A stretch of DNA of 64,000 bases from Alentia gelatinosa. Taxonomy: Eukaryota; Annelida; Polychaeta; Phyllodocida; Polynoidae. The position numbers and the translations under genes are program-made. The notes under the pieces were generated by a model. That model saw only the letters and a program-made list of their open reading frames with translations. It made no database searches and was not told the origin of the DNA. Location: the NCBI GenBank assembly GCA_950022655.1, contig OX465579.1, positions 81,293,193-81,357,192 of the forward strand, read 5' to 3'. This document shows positions 38,035 through 51,209 of the stretch, piece after piece; position 1 is the first letter of the stretch; the number at the start of each line of letters is the position of its first letter.

Positions 38035-38352
38035 TTTCTCCGATTTCATAAGATGTCACACTCTCAAAGTCATATTCTGAACTCTCACTACAATCTATGA
38101 GAGAAGAATTCTTAGCGAACTAGGCTTGAAGCCTTGAGAATCCACTGACCTGCCTCCCTTGCTAAAGACGCACATCAATGCAACCCAAAGATTCCTATAA
38201 TCTCAATGATGCCACCTAGCGGGAATACTGTGTGCCAGTGGATTCTCAAGGCTCCAAGCCTAGTTTGTTAAGAATTCTTTTCCCCTAAAGCGCAGTGACA
38301 GAATACAGAATACGTACAGAATACGACTTATAGAGTGTGAGATTTTATGAGA
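38035..38352. mobile_element. MITE with long terminal inverted repeats
   Basis: The left arm has ATAAGATGTCACACTCT and GAAGAATTCTTAGCGAACTA then AGGCTTGAAGCCTTGAGAAT. The right arm has the complement of each, ending in AGAGTGTGAGATTTTATGAG. The arms are about 110 bp with scattered mismatches. No coding frame. Confidence 0.75.
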
Positions 38353-39054
38353 GGTGTGCACCCGTAGTGCTTCAGCTATTGACTCAATCGATCTCTGGGG
38401 GGAAATCGGCGGGGATGACCTATTCTGTGTATGGCATACCCTTTCCAGCAACCCTATAGACAAATTTCGAGCAGAAATCGGAACGCACCACCGTTGTCGG
38501 CGACAAAGTTTATCAACATGTTGATAGATTTGCCGGGGCCGATTTCGGAACATAGAGCTTTACTTTGTCCGAGACAAAACGGCATCTGAGATCTCTACAG
38601 GGGGTTGGGACTAGTCCTAGGGCAGTGACTGGAGGGGGGTTCCACATCGGGTGATTCTGTACTGGGGCCTGGCCTGAGACTGTTGCTTTGTCTCAGATAA
38701 AGGAACACCCAAATTCCGAAATCGTACAGTGGGTAAGGGTTTTTAAGATGCCCAAGAATCATTTTACATCATTTTTATCTTCGTTTATTAGTCTATTTAA
38801 CTTTTGTGATTTTTATGTTCGGATCTACTTATTAATTGCTTTTCTCAGTTTTCGTACTTCTTTCAGCCAGTCCCTTTTATGTGTGTTTGTTACCATATTA
38901 CTCATTTGTAAATCTGCTCGTTTTTCAATGTTCGATTATATGAGTTCTCAGTTGTACTCCCTCCTTAGTGTTGATTATGTACTGTCTGACCGGACACATT
39001 TCATCTTAGACATTTATGATATGAGTCTAAATTCTTGGTTATAGCAGCATCATC

Positions 39055-39190
39055 TAGGTGATGTCAGGTATTGTAGATAGTGGGTTGGTGGGTGTGGATA
39101 GGTGTGGGATGGTGAGTGTCAATATTGTTGGTGGAGGGTGTTGGGGCTGATAGGTGTGAATGTTGGTGTTGGTGGGTGTTGTTGTTGATA
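39055..39190. repeat. TGG/TGT-rich simple sequence
   Basis: Repeated GGTGGGTGT and GGTGTTGG words. The open frames over it are low-complexity. Confidence 0.6.
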
Positions 39191-39787
39191 TCCGTCTTGC
39201 ATCAGCGCTGTTCCGTGAACGACAGAGGTTTATTTGCTACTTGTTATTCATTCCCGCCTATTCCCAAGTCAGTCTTGTTACTGCATCGCATGACCTTGAA
39301 TTTTATTTAGGAAGTAATTCAGGGCTGTTGTGCTGTCCCTTTGTATACATATAATACATTGTCTTAGTGGCATCTGATTACTTGTTCTTCATATCATTGT
39401 CACGAGGAAATAAAATTTGATCTTTAGCATCATGGTCATCATGCAAGAAGTAGCCATGATTCGTACTACCAATCATATACTGGGGCTTTTAGTCCACTGG
39501 ATATCTTTAGGGGTATTCTGCATATTCAACAATAATGGTAAGTTTCCGCGGCTGCTAATATCATAATATTGCATTTTTCATCTTGCTCAATGAATAGTAA
39601 TCAAGAAGATGACATATTATGATACTTCTAAAGTATATGCTACATATAGAACATATCTAAGTGGATCTATATGCTTATTTTCTTGTCGGTACACTAATTA
39701 GTTTTACTTTTCTTGATTATCCATACTATTAATTCAAGTCGCCTATTGACATCAAAACAAGACATACATATTTTATGTAATTTAAAT

Positions 39788-39793
39788 TTTATT
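39788..39793 (-). terminator. Polyadenylation signal AATAAA
   Basis: AATAAA on the minus strand, about 235 bp past the stop codon of the mesothelin-like gene. It is the first canonical signal downstream, so the 3' UTR would end near 39765-39775. Confidence 0.65.
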
Positions 39794-40025
39794 CAAAAAG
39801 ATATTTCTGAGTAAATATTGTCTGAGAAAAGTTCCAAGGTTTTCGCTGGCTCCATCCATAACTACCGCTCACATAAATGTGCTCAAAGTAGCCATAGTTG
39901 GTGTACTCTTGCAGTCATAGCCTTTTCGCTCCCGCAGTCATCTTGCACCACCCAACTGAAAACATCTCCACTTTCCCGCTGAACCATTCAACTCCAGTTT
40001 TCTAGCAGTTGTCGACAGGTAATGT

Positions 40026-43000
40026 TTACAAGAAGAATGCCAGGAGGGGGATCAGGCAGAGGAGGCTGAAACGCAGGTTTCCTGTTGGGAAAAAACATAT
40101 GAATAGTAAACTAGGATTTTAGCAAAGGTGACGTCACCAATGAAACTAAACTGTTCAATATAATATGTATTCCTATATGCATGGAAAACAACCTCAAGAA
40201 AATATCTCAGGAATTTTCATTCTTAAGAATATTGTCCATCTTGAAACCAATAAAGTTGCTTGCTCGTAGTAAATGTATTCTATAGAGTATCATATGAGCT
40301 ATAGCTTTTTCCTTACCTGCGCTGGATGAGAGGTCGGTTGCACCAGCAGAGACCAGGCTGGACCTCTGGGTAGCACTGAGACCATTCTGTTGGTCAGCGG
40401 TGACGGCATTAGCCTGGGAGGAGGAGAAAGATGCCAACTGGGTGTCGCTGAAGCTCTGCAAGAAATATCATACGGCATTTGTCAAATGGTTTGATAACAA
40501 TTAGATGTTTTATATTTTCAGACTTTATGGTGTACTGATAAAATTACTTACAGAAAACTTGGTGGTAGGAATGGATGCGATAGTGGTAGTGGAGATGGAC
40601 TGGATCTGGGTGGTGGTCAAGGCAGCAATTTCAGAGGAGGTCAGGCCACCTGGTGATAAAAGTAAATCAACTCATTAATCAGGGAGTTATGATAATCACA
40701 TGAACTATTACAAACTCTAATCATTAATTAAATCATCTACATTTTGGTAAATCACCATGTTAAGTATTTCTTCCTCTGACATTCGTGAACATTCTGTTGA
40801 GCTTTATATTGCAATTTTAACCACGACATTGGTAATTCATTATTTGCATAATACAAATAGCTTGAATATTGTTTTCTTGACTAAAATGGCAGGATCGTTT
40901 TGAAAACAATAACACCGTTAATGAATAGAAAGAATGATGACTGACCGACGACTGATCCAACGGTGGTGATGGTAGTTGAGTCCCAGGTGGTTGATGCCCC
41001 ATAAGCATTCTTAGCAAGAGTAGCATAAGCTTCCAGTTGGCTTGCATCACAACCAGTCTTGGTTCCGATGGAAGAGGCTGCGGTCCTGTACAAGTAAAGT
41101 GTTTTTTAATGTCAGCTAAGTGAAAAACAGAGGTATTGTGTAGCAATTCCTATTTCAAGTAAAGAGATTAAGTTGATTTAAGATAAAGAGAAACAAGATC
41201 TTTACTTGTAGCTAGTCGAGGTGAAGGCGCCAATCTGGGCGGTTGATGCACCGCATGCGAATACACCAATGCTGATCAAATCACTTCCAGTTACAGATGA
41301 AGCAGTGTTGCTGCGGACCTGGCTGAGGTAGCGTCCGAATCCAGCTGCCAGCTGTTAGAGATACGGTATTCAAAAGATGAAACACAGTGGAATGTAAAAG
41401 GCCATATTCGATTGGCCTGAGAATAAACTGAACCTTCTGAGAAAGTACTGCAAAATCCGAAACAATGAGATTATGTTACCTACTCTTCCTGTATTGTAGT
41501 ATTCCAGGTTGTAACTAGAGATTTACCTGAGCTGAGGAGAAGCTGGAGGAGGCTCCCATGGTGGCGAGAGTGTCCGCAGATGTAATAGCCAAGGTGGAGA
41601 TTTCTGTGCTTGTGAGTCCAGCATTGATGGTTCCAATGAGTTTGACGTTGGCAGCGCTCCAGCTAGATACTGTGGTTCCGTAAGTCTGAAAAGATTACAT
41701 TTTCAGAATATTAACAGATGTCAAAAGATTGTAAACGGCAAGTCTAATGTATTGGTATGTTTGTGATATTCAAAATCAGGATCAAGCTGAAGAAGAAGAA
41801 CATAAGAAAGTAGGATGAAATCAATGGTTTCCAATGCAGAATATTGAACTTACGGCCTTTGCTCTAGCAATGAGTGAGGTGAGTTGGCTGCTGCTCCAGC
41901 CGGTGATGGCGCCAAGTGTCTCAGTGCAGTCAGTGAATGCACTGGTTGAGATGGAATCAATCTGGGTGGTTGTCAGAGTAACTGCGTTGCTGCCAAGAAC
42001 TTGGATGTCAGAGCAGGAGATTGAGGCTGAAAGGAAAGTGTTCCATTTTATCAGATTTCCATTATTCCAATAATTGCTCTTTCATAGGTGCACAATGCAG
42101 ACGAGTGGTCACTTCTAGGCGGTTCCAAAGGCCATTAGCAAGTAATGAATAGTTTTCAGGATTTTTTCCATCATGTTATTCGTGCCTATAACCTACTAGT
42201 CCGTTGATTACATGTTTCTTTCAAAAGAACTCGTCAGTTTTTTATTTGATGAAGATCTCCTGAAATGCAGGTGAGACTTACAAGTGGACCTCCTCTTCCT
42301 GCCAGTGGTAGAGGACTGGCTGGTCTGGTATCCAGTGAAAGCATTCTGGACATAGCCTTCCTTGTTAGACTTCATTGATGCCTTGTCGGCGCTGGAAATC
42401 TCATTGCTGTATCCAGAATCATCACGCTTCTTGTCCATGACATCACGGGCTTCCATCTCGCCGGCAGCGCTAGACAGACCCTCACCAAGTACGGTCTGTA
42501 TTGAACGTATGGTAAGTGAAAAGTATTAATAGATAATTATATCTAAGAAATGTGATATTGTCTTGTTATATGAATATCATGTAGGGTTGTTACTTGAAAA
42601 ATCTAACCATTTCCCCAATTATATATAAATGTATTGAAGTTGATGTTTGCTGACTTTTGATATATTTTAAAACTAGATTGATTGTTTCATATTATATGTG
42701 CTGTTGCCAATTTTTCGATTCCAAGGATTCAATATATTTAGAGCTTCATTGATGATATTTTGGTTATCATTAATTGGATATTAGTCTGTAGTGTGCTTAC
42801 CTGGTTCATGCTAGCGAGCTTTGCAGAATCAATACCACCTACAAGTCCGGCACTGGCAATCACATTATCAGAGGAGTCGAAATAGGTTCTGAAGAGGAAA
42901 AAGAGGGTACAATATAGTTTAGGATAATTATCAAAATTACATTTTCATACCCTACTGGGTTTTATCTGGCATACGTTATGTTCACTTATAAGACTTCTAA

Positions 43001-46000
43001 TTGTATCTTATACGACTTCTAGTTTTATTCCTTGTTTTAGTTTTAGACCACTTATTTTATGTGTATTTCAATTCAAAGGTTAGTAAAATAATGTGAATCT
43101 AATGTGCTCAAAGGTATTGATTACTCACGTATCTTCAGAAGAGATGCGGTCAATAACTGCCTTCTGCTCTGTAAGCCCACGGATCTTATCCTGCATGTTA
43201 TTCATGTTGGTGGACATGGCAGAGCTGGACATCTTATCGATATCAGATTTTTCCACTCCTGTGAAAAGGTTGCCTAGATCACGTATGTCATTATCATCAA
43301 GGGTGGCGGCACTTGTGCGATCAGTCACTATGCTGTTGTCATCACGAAGCTGCATGAAAAAGGATCATAGATAGTATCAGAGAAAAGAAATATGGTTGAA
43401 CAGGCAAGAACAATAAGCTTTTCATTTTGTTTATAAAGCATACTGAATAAAAGTGTTATTTCATATTGTTACCTCACGGTGATACTTCCAATTATGCACT
43501 CTAATTAGCTTGCCTTGTAGATTCAATTAGCAAGAATGCATATACTTACAACATTCTGTAGGGCAAATGTCTTCATTTTTGTAATCTCGGACTTCTTTAT
43601 GTTTTTAAGATTGGCCTCGCCGAGTTTCTTGGCAATATTAGGTTTGACAGTGGAGTTGAACTTGTTCAGGTCACTCTCGCTTTAAATCAAAGGGTAATGA
43701 AACATTGAACACACCGTAAGTAAGGATATCATGCAATCTTATTTTGCTATAACGTCTCTGCCACCACAAAGGCATTAGTCTAGATAAATTGCATGTAATA
43801 AAGCGTATTAGATCTACTAGTTGTGTGAACGATATCTAAGTAAGCATTAGTAAATTTGTATTGCAATCAGTATTCGATGGAAAAACCGTAACACCTCGAG
43901 ATATCTCGAGCATTAAGAGGGGTTGGCTAGATATAACAATAATTTATTCCTCAAAATGAATTAAATAACCTGACATACTTACTTGAAGTGTTTTAAGAAC
44001 TTTCCAACCTGGTCAATGGTGGATGTATCGTATTGCATGACAGCTGTTGCATTGTCCATATCCAGATATGTGCGAACACGCTTGGCAATAGCCTTTGTCT
44101 GAAAATGTCGTTTATAGTAATATTAAAGTACTTTGAGTCATACAATCTGTTACTTGGATATGGAAATCATTACTTCAGTGCAAAAACTTGCCAAGCAATA
44201 TTTGCCGGTCCTTTAGAATATTCATGCATCTACTATATTTTGAGAATCTTTATCAAAGTTACATAGGTTTCATTGTTTAAAATCAATACTTGAATATATG
44301 TCAAATAGTGACATGACATTCCGCATTTGCTTTAGTGTGATATGCCCATCAGTTTCCTTCAAATAATGAATATGGACCTTATGCCTTCAATAATTTACCT
44401 CGTTATTCTGTTATAGATGGTTCATTAAAAACATTGTTTTTCAACACTGTGTAAGATAATAGCTTAAGGAAAGTGCATCTTGCCACTCAAGGTATTGAGA
44501 ACCAGATAGTGTTTTGAGTACCTGTGACTCATCCATGTCTGCTTCGTATTTGGACATTTCCTCAAAGATTGATCCCAGGTCGCCATTGTCGGGTAAATTG
44601 TCAATGTCAATGGGATCCATACCAAGAGCCATTACGCGACCCCAGTTCTTCGCACAGGTCAGGGTATAGTTGGTGTTGCTGCTGCTAACATTGCCATAAC
44701 GTTCTTTCACTTTGCTCATCAGTTTCTTGGCCTGAGAAATTATTGAAAGGATTATTGAAGTGATACGTATCAATAAAAGAAGCGTTGTGCAATTAGGTAC
44801 TCTCTCCTTATGACATTTTTTGTGATCGGCTCAAAAACTCACTTTCAAGATCGGCTCAAAAACTCACTTTTAATTTTGTTCAACTATTACCTTGCAAGAT
44901 ATATTCTATTTTCCAAGAATTTTACACAAATCTTACCATGGCCAGGTCTGGAGTGAAACTGGGAGCAGTGGAACTACTGCAATCTAGCCCCATATCATCG
45001 ATGCTGACAGACTCCACATCCTCAGGGGAACCGCATTTTGCCATCAGGCTACCCATGTTCTTCAAGTTTGAAGCACTGTTACCTTTGATCTGAAATTAAG
45101 AACAAATTGCATGAATAGATGTATATTGTATTTATTGCAGAGAGATACATGTGGTGTGTGCAAGTTTCATTTTCTTAGAGAGGTTCCACCAAATATAGAC
45201 TATAACCTTGGACACTTTTCATGGATAAGACTTAGGTAAACTCGATGGGGTAATCAGAATATCTTTTACATATTAGCATACTTTGGTCCGGTATAATTGT
45301 ATGATATTACATCCCTTCATTAGTTACCAGTTGCTTACACATCTGTGAAAATGTGTAAGTATATATCTATAGTTTTCTGTATATACTGATGAGTTCACAT
45401 ACCTTCTCTAAAATGGAGCGGCATTGGCTGACATCAAAATCTTTCTCAACAATATCAGAAAGAGAGCCAGCAAGAGCAGAGGCTGGGATTTGATCAATGT
45501 CAGTTGGTTCAAGTCCAGTCACAAGGTGGCCAAGTTCAATGATTTTGGAAGAATCATAGCTGGTTACCTGAAATTGATAACACAGCGGTATTATTGTTAG
45601 GATTTGTTCGGCGCTATTCCAAAGAAATATGTGTTTAGGTAATGTATCTTAAGATTGAACGAAATAGTTTGTCATGTGACAATTACAACATATCTACTTT
45701 ATCTAAATGCATGTGGATATCATTAGCAAAATAATGGCTGATGTCTATTACATTTCATTTGTAGAATCCTATAAAGTTCTAACAACCAATTTGATAAAAA
45801 CTCAAATATAGAGTAGCACTTCAAATAACTTACGCTTCCCTTGATCTTGGCCATGAGTTCACGAGCCTCACCCCTTGGGAAGGTGACATTGGCAAGGGTG
45901 GAGAGGGATCCATTGATAGCATCTGCTGACAACTTGCTGAGGTAGTCTCTTCCCATACCTTGCATGAGATGGCCCATGGATGCGATTTGGCTGGTGTTAA

Positions 46001-49000
46001 TTGCTGCTGGGTTACTGTATGCACTGACAGATTTCAACCTCAAGCCAAGCAGGGCAGACTGAAATTGCATATATTCAAAATATCAGAAAGTGGATATCAT
46101 TGAGGCTTCACTTAGTGTAGCACAGCTATATACTGCAAATATTTTCTTCACCATAGAGCTTACAATTAGAGAAAGCAAAAAAAGAGATCAAACTTAAGGT
46201 AGGCTTAGGTAACTTACGTCACGCTTGCTGGTTGGACGGGCACCGAGGTCATTCAGGGAGGAGGTCAAGGCACTCTCACTCAACTGGCTAACAACGGACG
46301 GGTTCGTTTGGAAAAACTGCTGGCCACTGAAATTATTCATGGAGAAATATAGTGTTATAGAAAGTATGATAGGTAAGATGGTGCAGTAGTGCAGTAGTGC
46401 AGTAAGGCCCGGCGTCCACATACGATATGGCTCCGATATGGTCTAAGATGCACCTCCGATAAAATATCAAAATTGCGTCGGAAGGTCACCTTATATCGGG
46501 GCAGTTGACCACGTTTCTAGGATTAGACACCGATAAAATACCCATACAATGCGTGGTGGATTGGCATGACTAGACATATGTCTACGATTTTGCACCTTCC
46601 CGATATGTCTCCGATATTTGCTTTTTGTATCGGTGCCATATCGGGAGGTCTAAATCTCTATCGTAGCAGGTGGACGCCAGACCTTACTAATAACGCAACC
46701 ACGAATGACCTCTTGTTCGCTTCGTGCCTGCGCCTAGTGAATCTCCCCAGTTGAATTGTTCATGTTTTTAGCCCAAGGATCTGATGATGGGCTGCGGAAA
46801 AACAACTTCTGTATTTTTTGTGGCCAACAGGTGTAGGTTCTTTAGAAAAAGACAGGATGTGACTGCCCTATTTTACTAGGAGTTCATTTCATTGCTTCAG
46901 AATCCTTGTACAGGAGTATTCTTCGATGGTCGGGATAAAGGGATCTTAATGAGGAAATTATTTCTTTTAAAATGCTTCACTCACAAGCGAAATTATTACA
47001 GTAATAGTGTTATAGATGTGACATAGATTTGTATTTCTTTCAGACTTATTTGATAGATAAATTGATGACATTTGATCTCACAGATTTGTCTCTCCTAATT
47101 TTGGAATCTGTTAGTTCGCAATATTTGATAAAAGGCATTCTAATATATCACAATAATCTTGACTTACTCCCTTAGATTCTCAGCAGTCCAGGAGTTTACA
47201 GAGTCCTTCCCAAATCCAGCAATCAGCTGGTTTCCAAGGGCGGCCCTCTTACTGGGGTCATCGAAAGCGACATTTTTGAAGGTAGAGGCAGCGTCTTTAA
47301 GCTGATAAAAATTCATAAAGACAAACAATAACCATAAATCAATGTTACAAATTTCATATGCATACATATTTCTTATCTTATTTCCCTCTATCTTTCTTTA
47401 ATATTTATATTCAGTAGAACCCCGCGTAAGCGGCACCCTCCGTTCCGGGCCAAAGTGTCCGCTTACGCGGGGTGTGCGCTTACGCGGGGTGACCGCTTAC
47501 GCGGGGTTAAAATAAACTTTTAATAGAGGGAACCGTTCCAAGCAAAGGTGTCCGTTAATGCGGGGTGTCCATTAGGCGGGGTCCTACTGTACATGTATAT
47601 TTAAATTCACTAAACATTAGATTTATCAACTTTGATGAACACTCTATTCTTCTAACAATTCTTTATACAGAGCTTTGATTTTGGTATTGCATTATTAAAT
47701 ATGAAAATCAGATCTGCTACTCACATTAGCAGGGGAAATGGATTTCAGGGCGGAGACGTCCATGTCTGCGACGAGGGAGCCCATTTGGCGGAGCGTGCTG
47801 TTATCCCATGCAGTTGGTGCACCGTAGGCAGACGTTAGTTGAGTTTGAAGTGCTCTCTGCTTAGATGGATCTTTGAAAGCATCAGGGGCTGACTGAAAGT
47901 CTCCAGCAGCAACCCTGCAAATAAACAGATGATGTATCATCCAGCTTAGAAAAACATGTTTTTGGATATTTGGCTATAGATTTCTATTTGTCTATTTATC
48001 ATTATGTGGAAATAACATGATTGCATGGTCACATGAATTGAATCTTCGGACGTTTCAAAAAGCATAATCACGATTTCTGGAATGACGCTACTACAATTAC
48101 ATTACCTGTTTTTAACTTTATCTGTATCATAACTTTAAGGTGTGTTGGTAATACCCACCCACACCCTCTCAGCGAATTTCTTATCAAATTACGCGTGTTG
48201 TAAATAATTATGAAAGTAAAGTGGCATGATTCCAAGACTACTAAAATGCTATTATATGGTTGAGAATGAGACTAACAGCTCTTTCAAGGTAGTTCCACTG
48301 ATTTGACTGATGTCGGAGGATGTCAAGGCAGAGGGCATGCGCTGCGCGATGTCCTTCCAATCATTTGAGCTCCAAGCAGACGGTGCAGAGGATTCCCTCT
48401 TAAGGGCAAGAGTCATGGCTGCCTGACTGGGGTCGGGTGTGAACTAGATAAGTATAAAGAAGACATTATTCATTGATGCAAATTGACTAACCGCCAACTT
48501 CTATGTATTTTGTTTCATTTCATCTCTCATAGTACAATATAAGTAGCAGCATTATAGTGTATTTGTGGTTGCGATACAACATCTACTTAACTGCCCCGTC
48601 TACAATATCAACGTCTTCTATATTCATATATTCCCTTTCCTTAGTGAATCGCCAAAAATGCCAGATACATTTTGAACTATTTGGAAATAATCTAACAAGA
48701 AGTAATACATGGATGTTCGGTTCGTCGAAGCTGTTCCTATTCACTGTTAACTTCTGATACCTCGGTCTAAGCTATTAAGGGTACTGTTATATCTCTTCAG
48801 AGAGGTTTGTTAAGGTCGTTCTACTTACTGATGTATCACGGCTCATGGCGGCAAAGCAGTCAGCTCCTCCCGCACTCAGGGCCTCCAAGGTAGCCCGGTC
48901 GGCACCACCATTCATAACGCCAATGCACATAGTATCTTGTTCAGATTGACTCATGTTGGCTACGGATGACCTGAGAGATGAGCTCTGTAATTGAGAGAAA

Positions 49001-51104
49001 AGTTGAGTATTTCATGTATGGCAGGATGGGAATCAGAATCATTTATGTATATTTTTTTATTGAGATGCCCACCATTGACAGGATAATGTTTGTGCAAATA
49101 TTCCTTTGCTTTTTTACTTTAAATTCAAGCTAGTAATCTTCAGGATGTGAAGAATGCTACGATCATCAAAATGTGACTCATTCCTTTGACATGCTCAAGT
49201 AGCCCTAATTGTATCTAATTGGGTGGTTCTCTCCTCATAGATTAAATACCTTCCATTCTACTCAATAAATGATATGATACATTCACCTACTTTTAGAATG
49301 TATCACAATTCCTTAGATTATCTTTAAATGAAATAGTAATGGTAATGATAAAGAAAGATGACACTTACATCCAGAGCCTTGATTGATCTCATGTTGACAC
49401 CAGATTTGCTAACAGACAGGCCTCCTGGCAGTGAGGGCATGGAAACAGAGCCTGCACCTCCACTCACTACACCTCCAACGCCTCCAACGCCCCCAACGCC
49501 TCCAATGCCTCCAATGCCACCCATTCCCATTCCCATAGAACCATTCATAGAAGAGTCGTTGGCATTCATTGACATGTTGTTATCCATCATTCCTGTGGTC
49601 ATCATCCCCATGGGGCTCGATGTGGTACTGCCGGTGACGACACAGGCACCTTTAAACAAAAAATATCAGTGTGTCATTCTTTATTCTGCATATCACAGTG
49701 TGTTTTAGTCCATGAATTCAGTCAAGAATGCCATCTACATATTGAGATGTCTCTATATGGAAACGGCCTCATATGGGGAGCAATGCTCAGCGTGCAGCAT
49801 CAGCAATTTTAGCCCCGGCGTTCACTGAGCTCCCGATACCCTCCGATGAACCTTCCGATGCTTGCATCGGGGTGCATCCTCTGGTGTATGGGCTACGGGT
49901 TCAAGTTGACTTTCCGACGCAATATCGATTAAAAATTGTGTCTTGAGATGCGTCATTAGGCCTATCGGAGTGGATCGAATCTCAGTGGACACCGGGCCTG
50001 AGACTAAATAGATTTTTTTTTCAAATGGATACAACTCCTCTAAGGTATGTGGTCCCAAGAAGATTATCAGAACCCAGAATATTTTCAATTATATATGATA
50101 TCATATTGTTAGATTCTAAAGAATACCTCCTTTTTATTTCACAGGTACGCCTGTCATTTCTCAGTGTAAAAAGAAAAAGTGGTAGGATTTTCTGAAACCT
50201 TAAATTTTATAGAGCTTCTGATAACAGAATTTACACTTACATCAAAAGTATATTTAAGTAGAAATACACCCATACATGTGTATTGAGGTATCTTTTTTAT
50301 ATAGAAAAATGATTAATTCGGGCAAATTGGTTCTCCTTATGCTGGTACATCACTGTCCATTGAAAAGAATGTAGAATAATCCATACAGCATGTCAATTCC
50401 TTTGTGGAAATTTGATTAATGCATTATCAAGACTCCCTCGTATTGGCCATGATATAGATGAGAGGTGGACCGCGACAACGTAAGCGCAATAGTACAGCCT
50501 GCTATAACTAATAAGTGGCCTAATCCTCATGGCCCTGCTTCTCACTGTCTACCTTTTTCTTAATATTGTGTTTGCATTTTTAAGAATAATATCTCAAATT
50601 TGTGTAATGAATAACTAAAGCTTTCCAAGCTTTGACAGTCTACTGAGTCTCACACTTTCCCATTTTTCCACTGACGCGAACGAGGTGAGTAATGATGGAT
50701 AATGGCGATGCCTGCCCAAGCACAGCAACGCTTAATGCGCCACCATCAGGCGCCTATACGAACTGTCGAGCTACCTGACCAATAATCCTTCAGAGCAAGG
50801 GAACGAGGGAACCTTTACAATGTCTCACACCAATACTCTATTGATGCGAGAACAAAATCAACTTTGATTTAGAAAACATAGAGTTAAATCTCTTTCAAAG
50901 CTATGAAAGTGCACAACGTGCCACACTTCCCCGTGAGAACGGAAATCCTACTTGTCCAATATCCATTTGACAGAGGTTATCAAAAGATATATGTATTCAG
51001 TGTATTGAAAATGAAACCCGTTCACTGGTAAAAAAAGTGATTGGGAAAATGAACTTACCAGCGGCCAGTGCCAGCATCGCTAGGATGGTCTTCATGTTCG
51101 CCAT
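40026..51104 (-). CDS. Mesothelin/stereocilin/otoancorin-like GPI-anchored repeat protein, 1171 aa, 23 coding exons
   Basis: Exons (high to low): 51059-51104, 49369-49649, 48829-48984, 48277-48443, 47725-47914, 47168-47301, 46218-46326, 45834-46058, 45403-45567, 44937-45089, 44522-44731, 43983-44098, 43550-43679, 43129-43349, 42801-42888, 42282-42495, 41854-42026, 41527-41685, 41206-41351, 40946-41085, 40552-40649, 40317-40455, 40026-40081. All phases agree and the sum is 3516 nt including TAA. Residues 1-16 are a signal peptide (MANMKTILAMLALAAG). Residues 54-80 are Gly-rich linker. From about 110 on, helical repeats recur with the pattern L-G-x-L-V-x-G-L/M...D-I-x-x-I, for example ELGHLVTGLEPTDIDQI and DLGNLFTGVEKSDIDKM, typical of mesothelin, stereocilin and otoancorin. 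RKRR at 863-866 is a furin-type site. Residues 870-1150 are Ser/Thr-rich repeats. The end SSSAGNLRFSLLCLIPLLAF is a GPI signal. Family members act in cell adhesion or in apical and acellular matrices; the role here is inference. Confidence 0.9.
44824..44870. repeat. 25-bp tandem duplication in an intron
   Basis: GATCGGCTCAAAAACTCACT occurs at 44824 and 44849, in the intron between exons 10 and 11 of the mesothelin-like gene. Confidence 0.8.
46402..46687. mobile_element. MITE with GTAAGGcccGGCGTCCAC ends, complete
   Basis: Left end GTAAGGCCCGGCGTCCAC and right end GTGGACGCCAGACCTTAC are inverted repeats with one internal mismatch block. The subterminal CCGATATGG/CCATATCGG pairs are also inverted. 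About 285 bp, no coding frame, in the intron between exons 6 and 7 of the mesothelin-like gene. Relatives are at 24796 and 49812. Confidence 0.8.
47412..47589. mobile_element. Tigger-like MITE in an intron
   Basis: CAGTAGAACCCCGCG to CGGGGTCCTACTG with internal CGCTTACGCGGGGTG repeats, between exons 5 and 6 of the mesothelin-like gene. TA follows the right end; the left flank is TT. Confidence 0.8.
49470..49520 (-). repeat. 9-bp coding repeat (Gly-Gly-Val/Ile)
   Basis: Within exon 2 the unit GGCGTTGGA/GGCATTGGA repeats about five times and encodes the GGIGGIGGVGGVGGVGG linker. Such arrays are prone to length change. Confidence 0.8.
49812..50002. mobile_element. GGCGTCCAC-family MITE, diverged copy
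   Basis: GCCCCGGCGTTCACTGAGCT..CGAT at the left pairs with ATCGA.TCTCAGTGGACACC at the right. The interior has CCGATGCTTGCATCGG. It lies in intron 1 of the mesothelin-like gene. Confidence 0.65.
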
Positions 51105-51190
51105 CCCCTGGTTTCCTCAGCTGCTATTGTAAGTGTTCTTAGTCGATGTTCACTGTAAGAAGGTCTGCTTGAGGAACATGCTGCCTTGCC

Positions 51191-51197
51191 TTATATA
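51191..51197 (-). promoter_or_regulatory. TATA box of the mesothelin-like gene
   Basis: TATATAA on the minus strand, 87 bp upstream of the start codon. A transcription start about 30 bp downstream (near 51160) would leave a 5' UTR of about 55 nt. This is consistent with a strongly tissue-restricted, TATA-driven gene. Confidence 0.65.
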
Positions 51198-51209
51198 CTC
51201 CTGAGGTGT

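Noticed and set aside
38260..38553. 97-codon minus open frame
   Set aside because: It begins in unannotated sequence and runs into the arm of the 38.0-38.35-kb MITE. No exon borders or domain.
38688..39044. 118-codon plus open frame rich in Phe/Leu/Ser
   Set aside because: It is the result of T-rich DNA. There is no start context, domain or conserved pattern.
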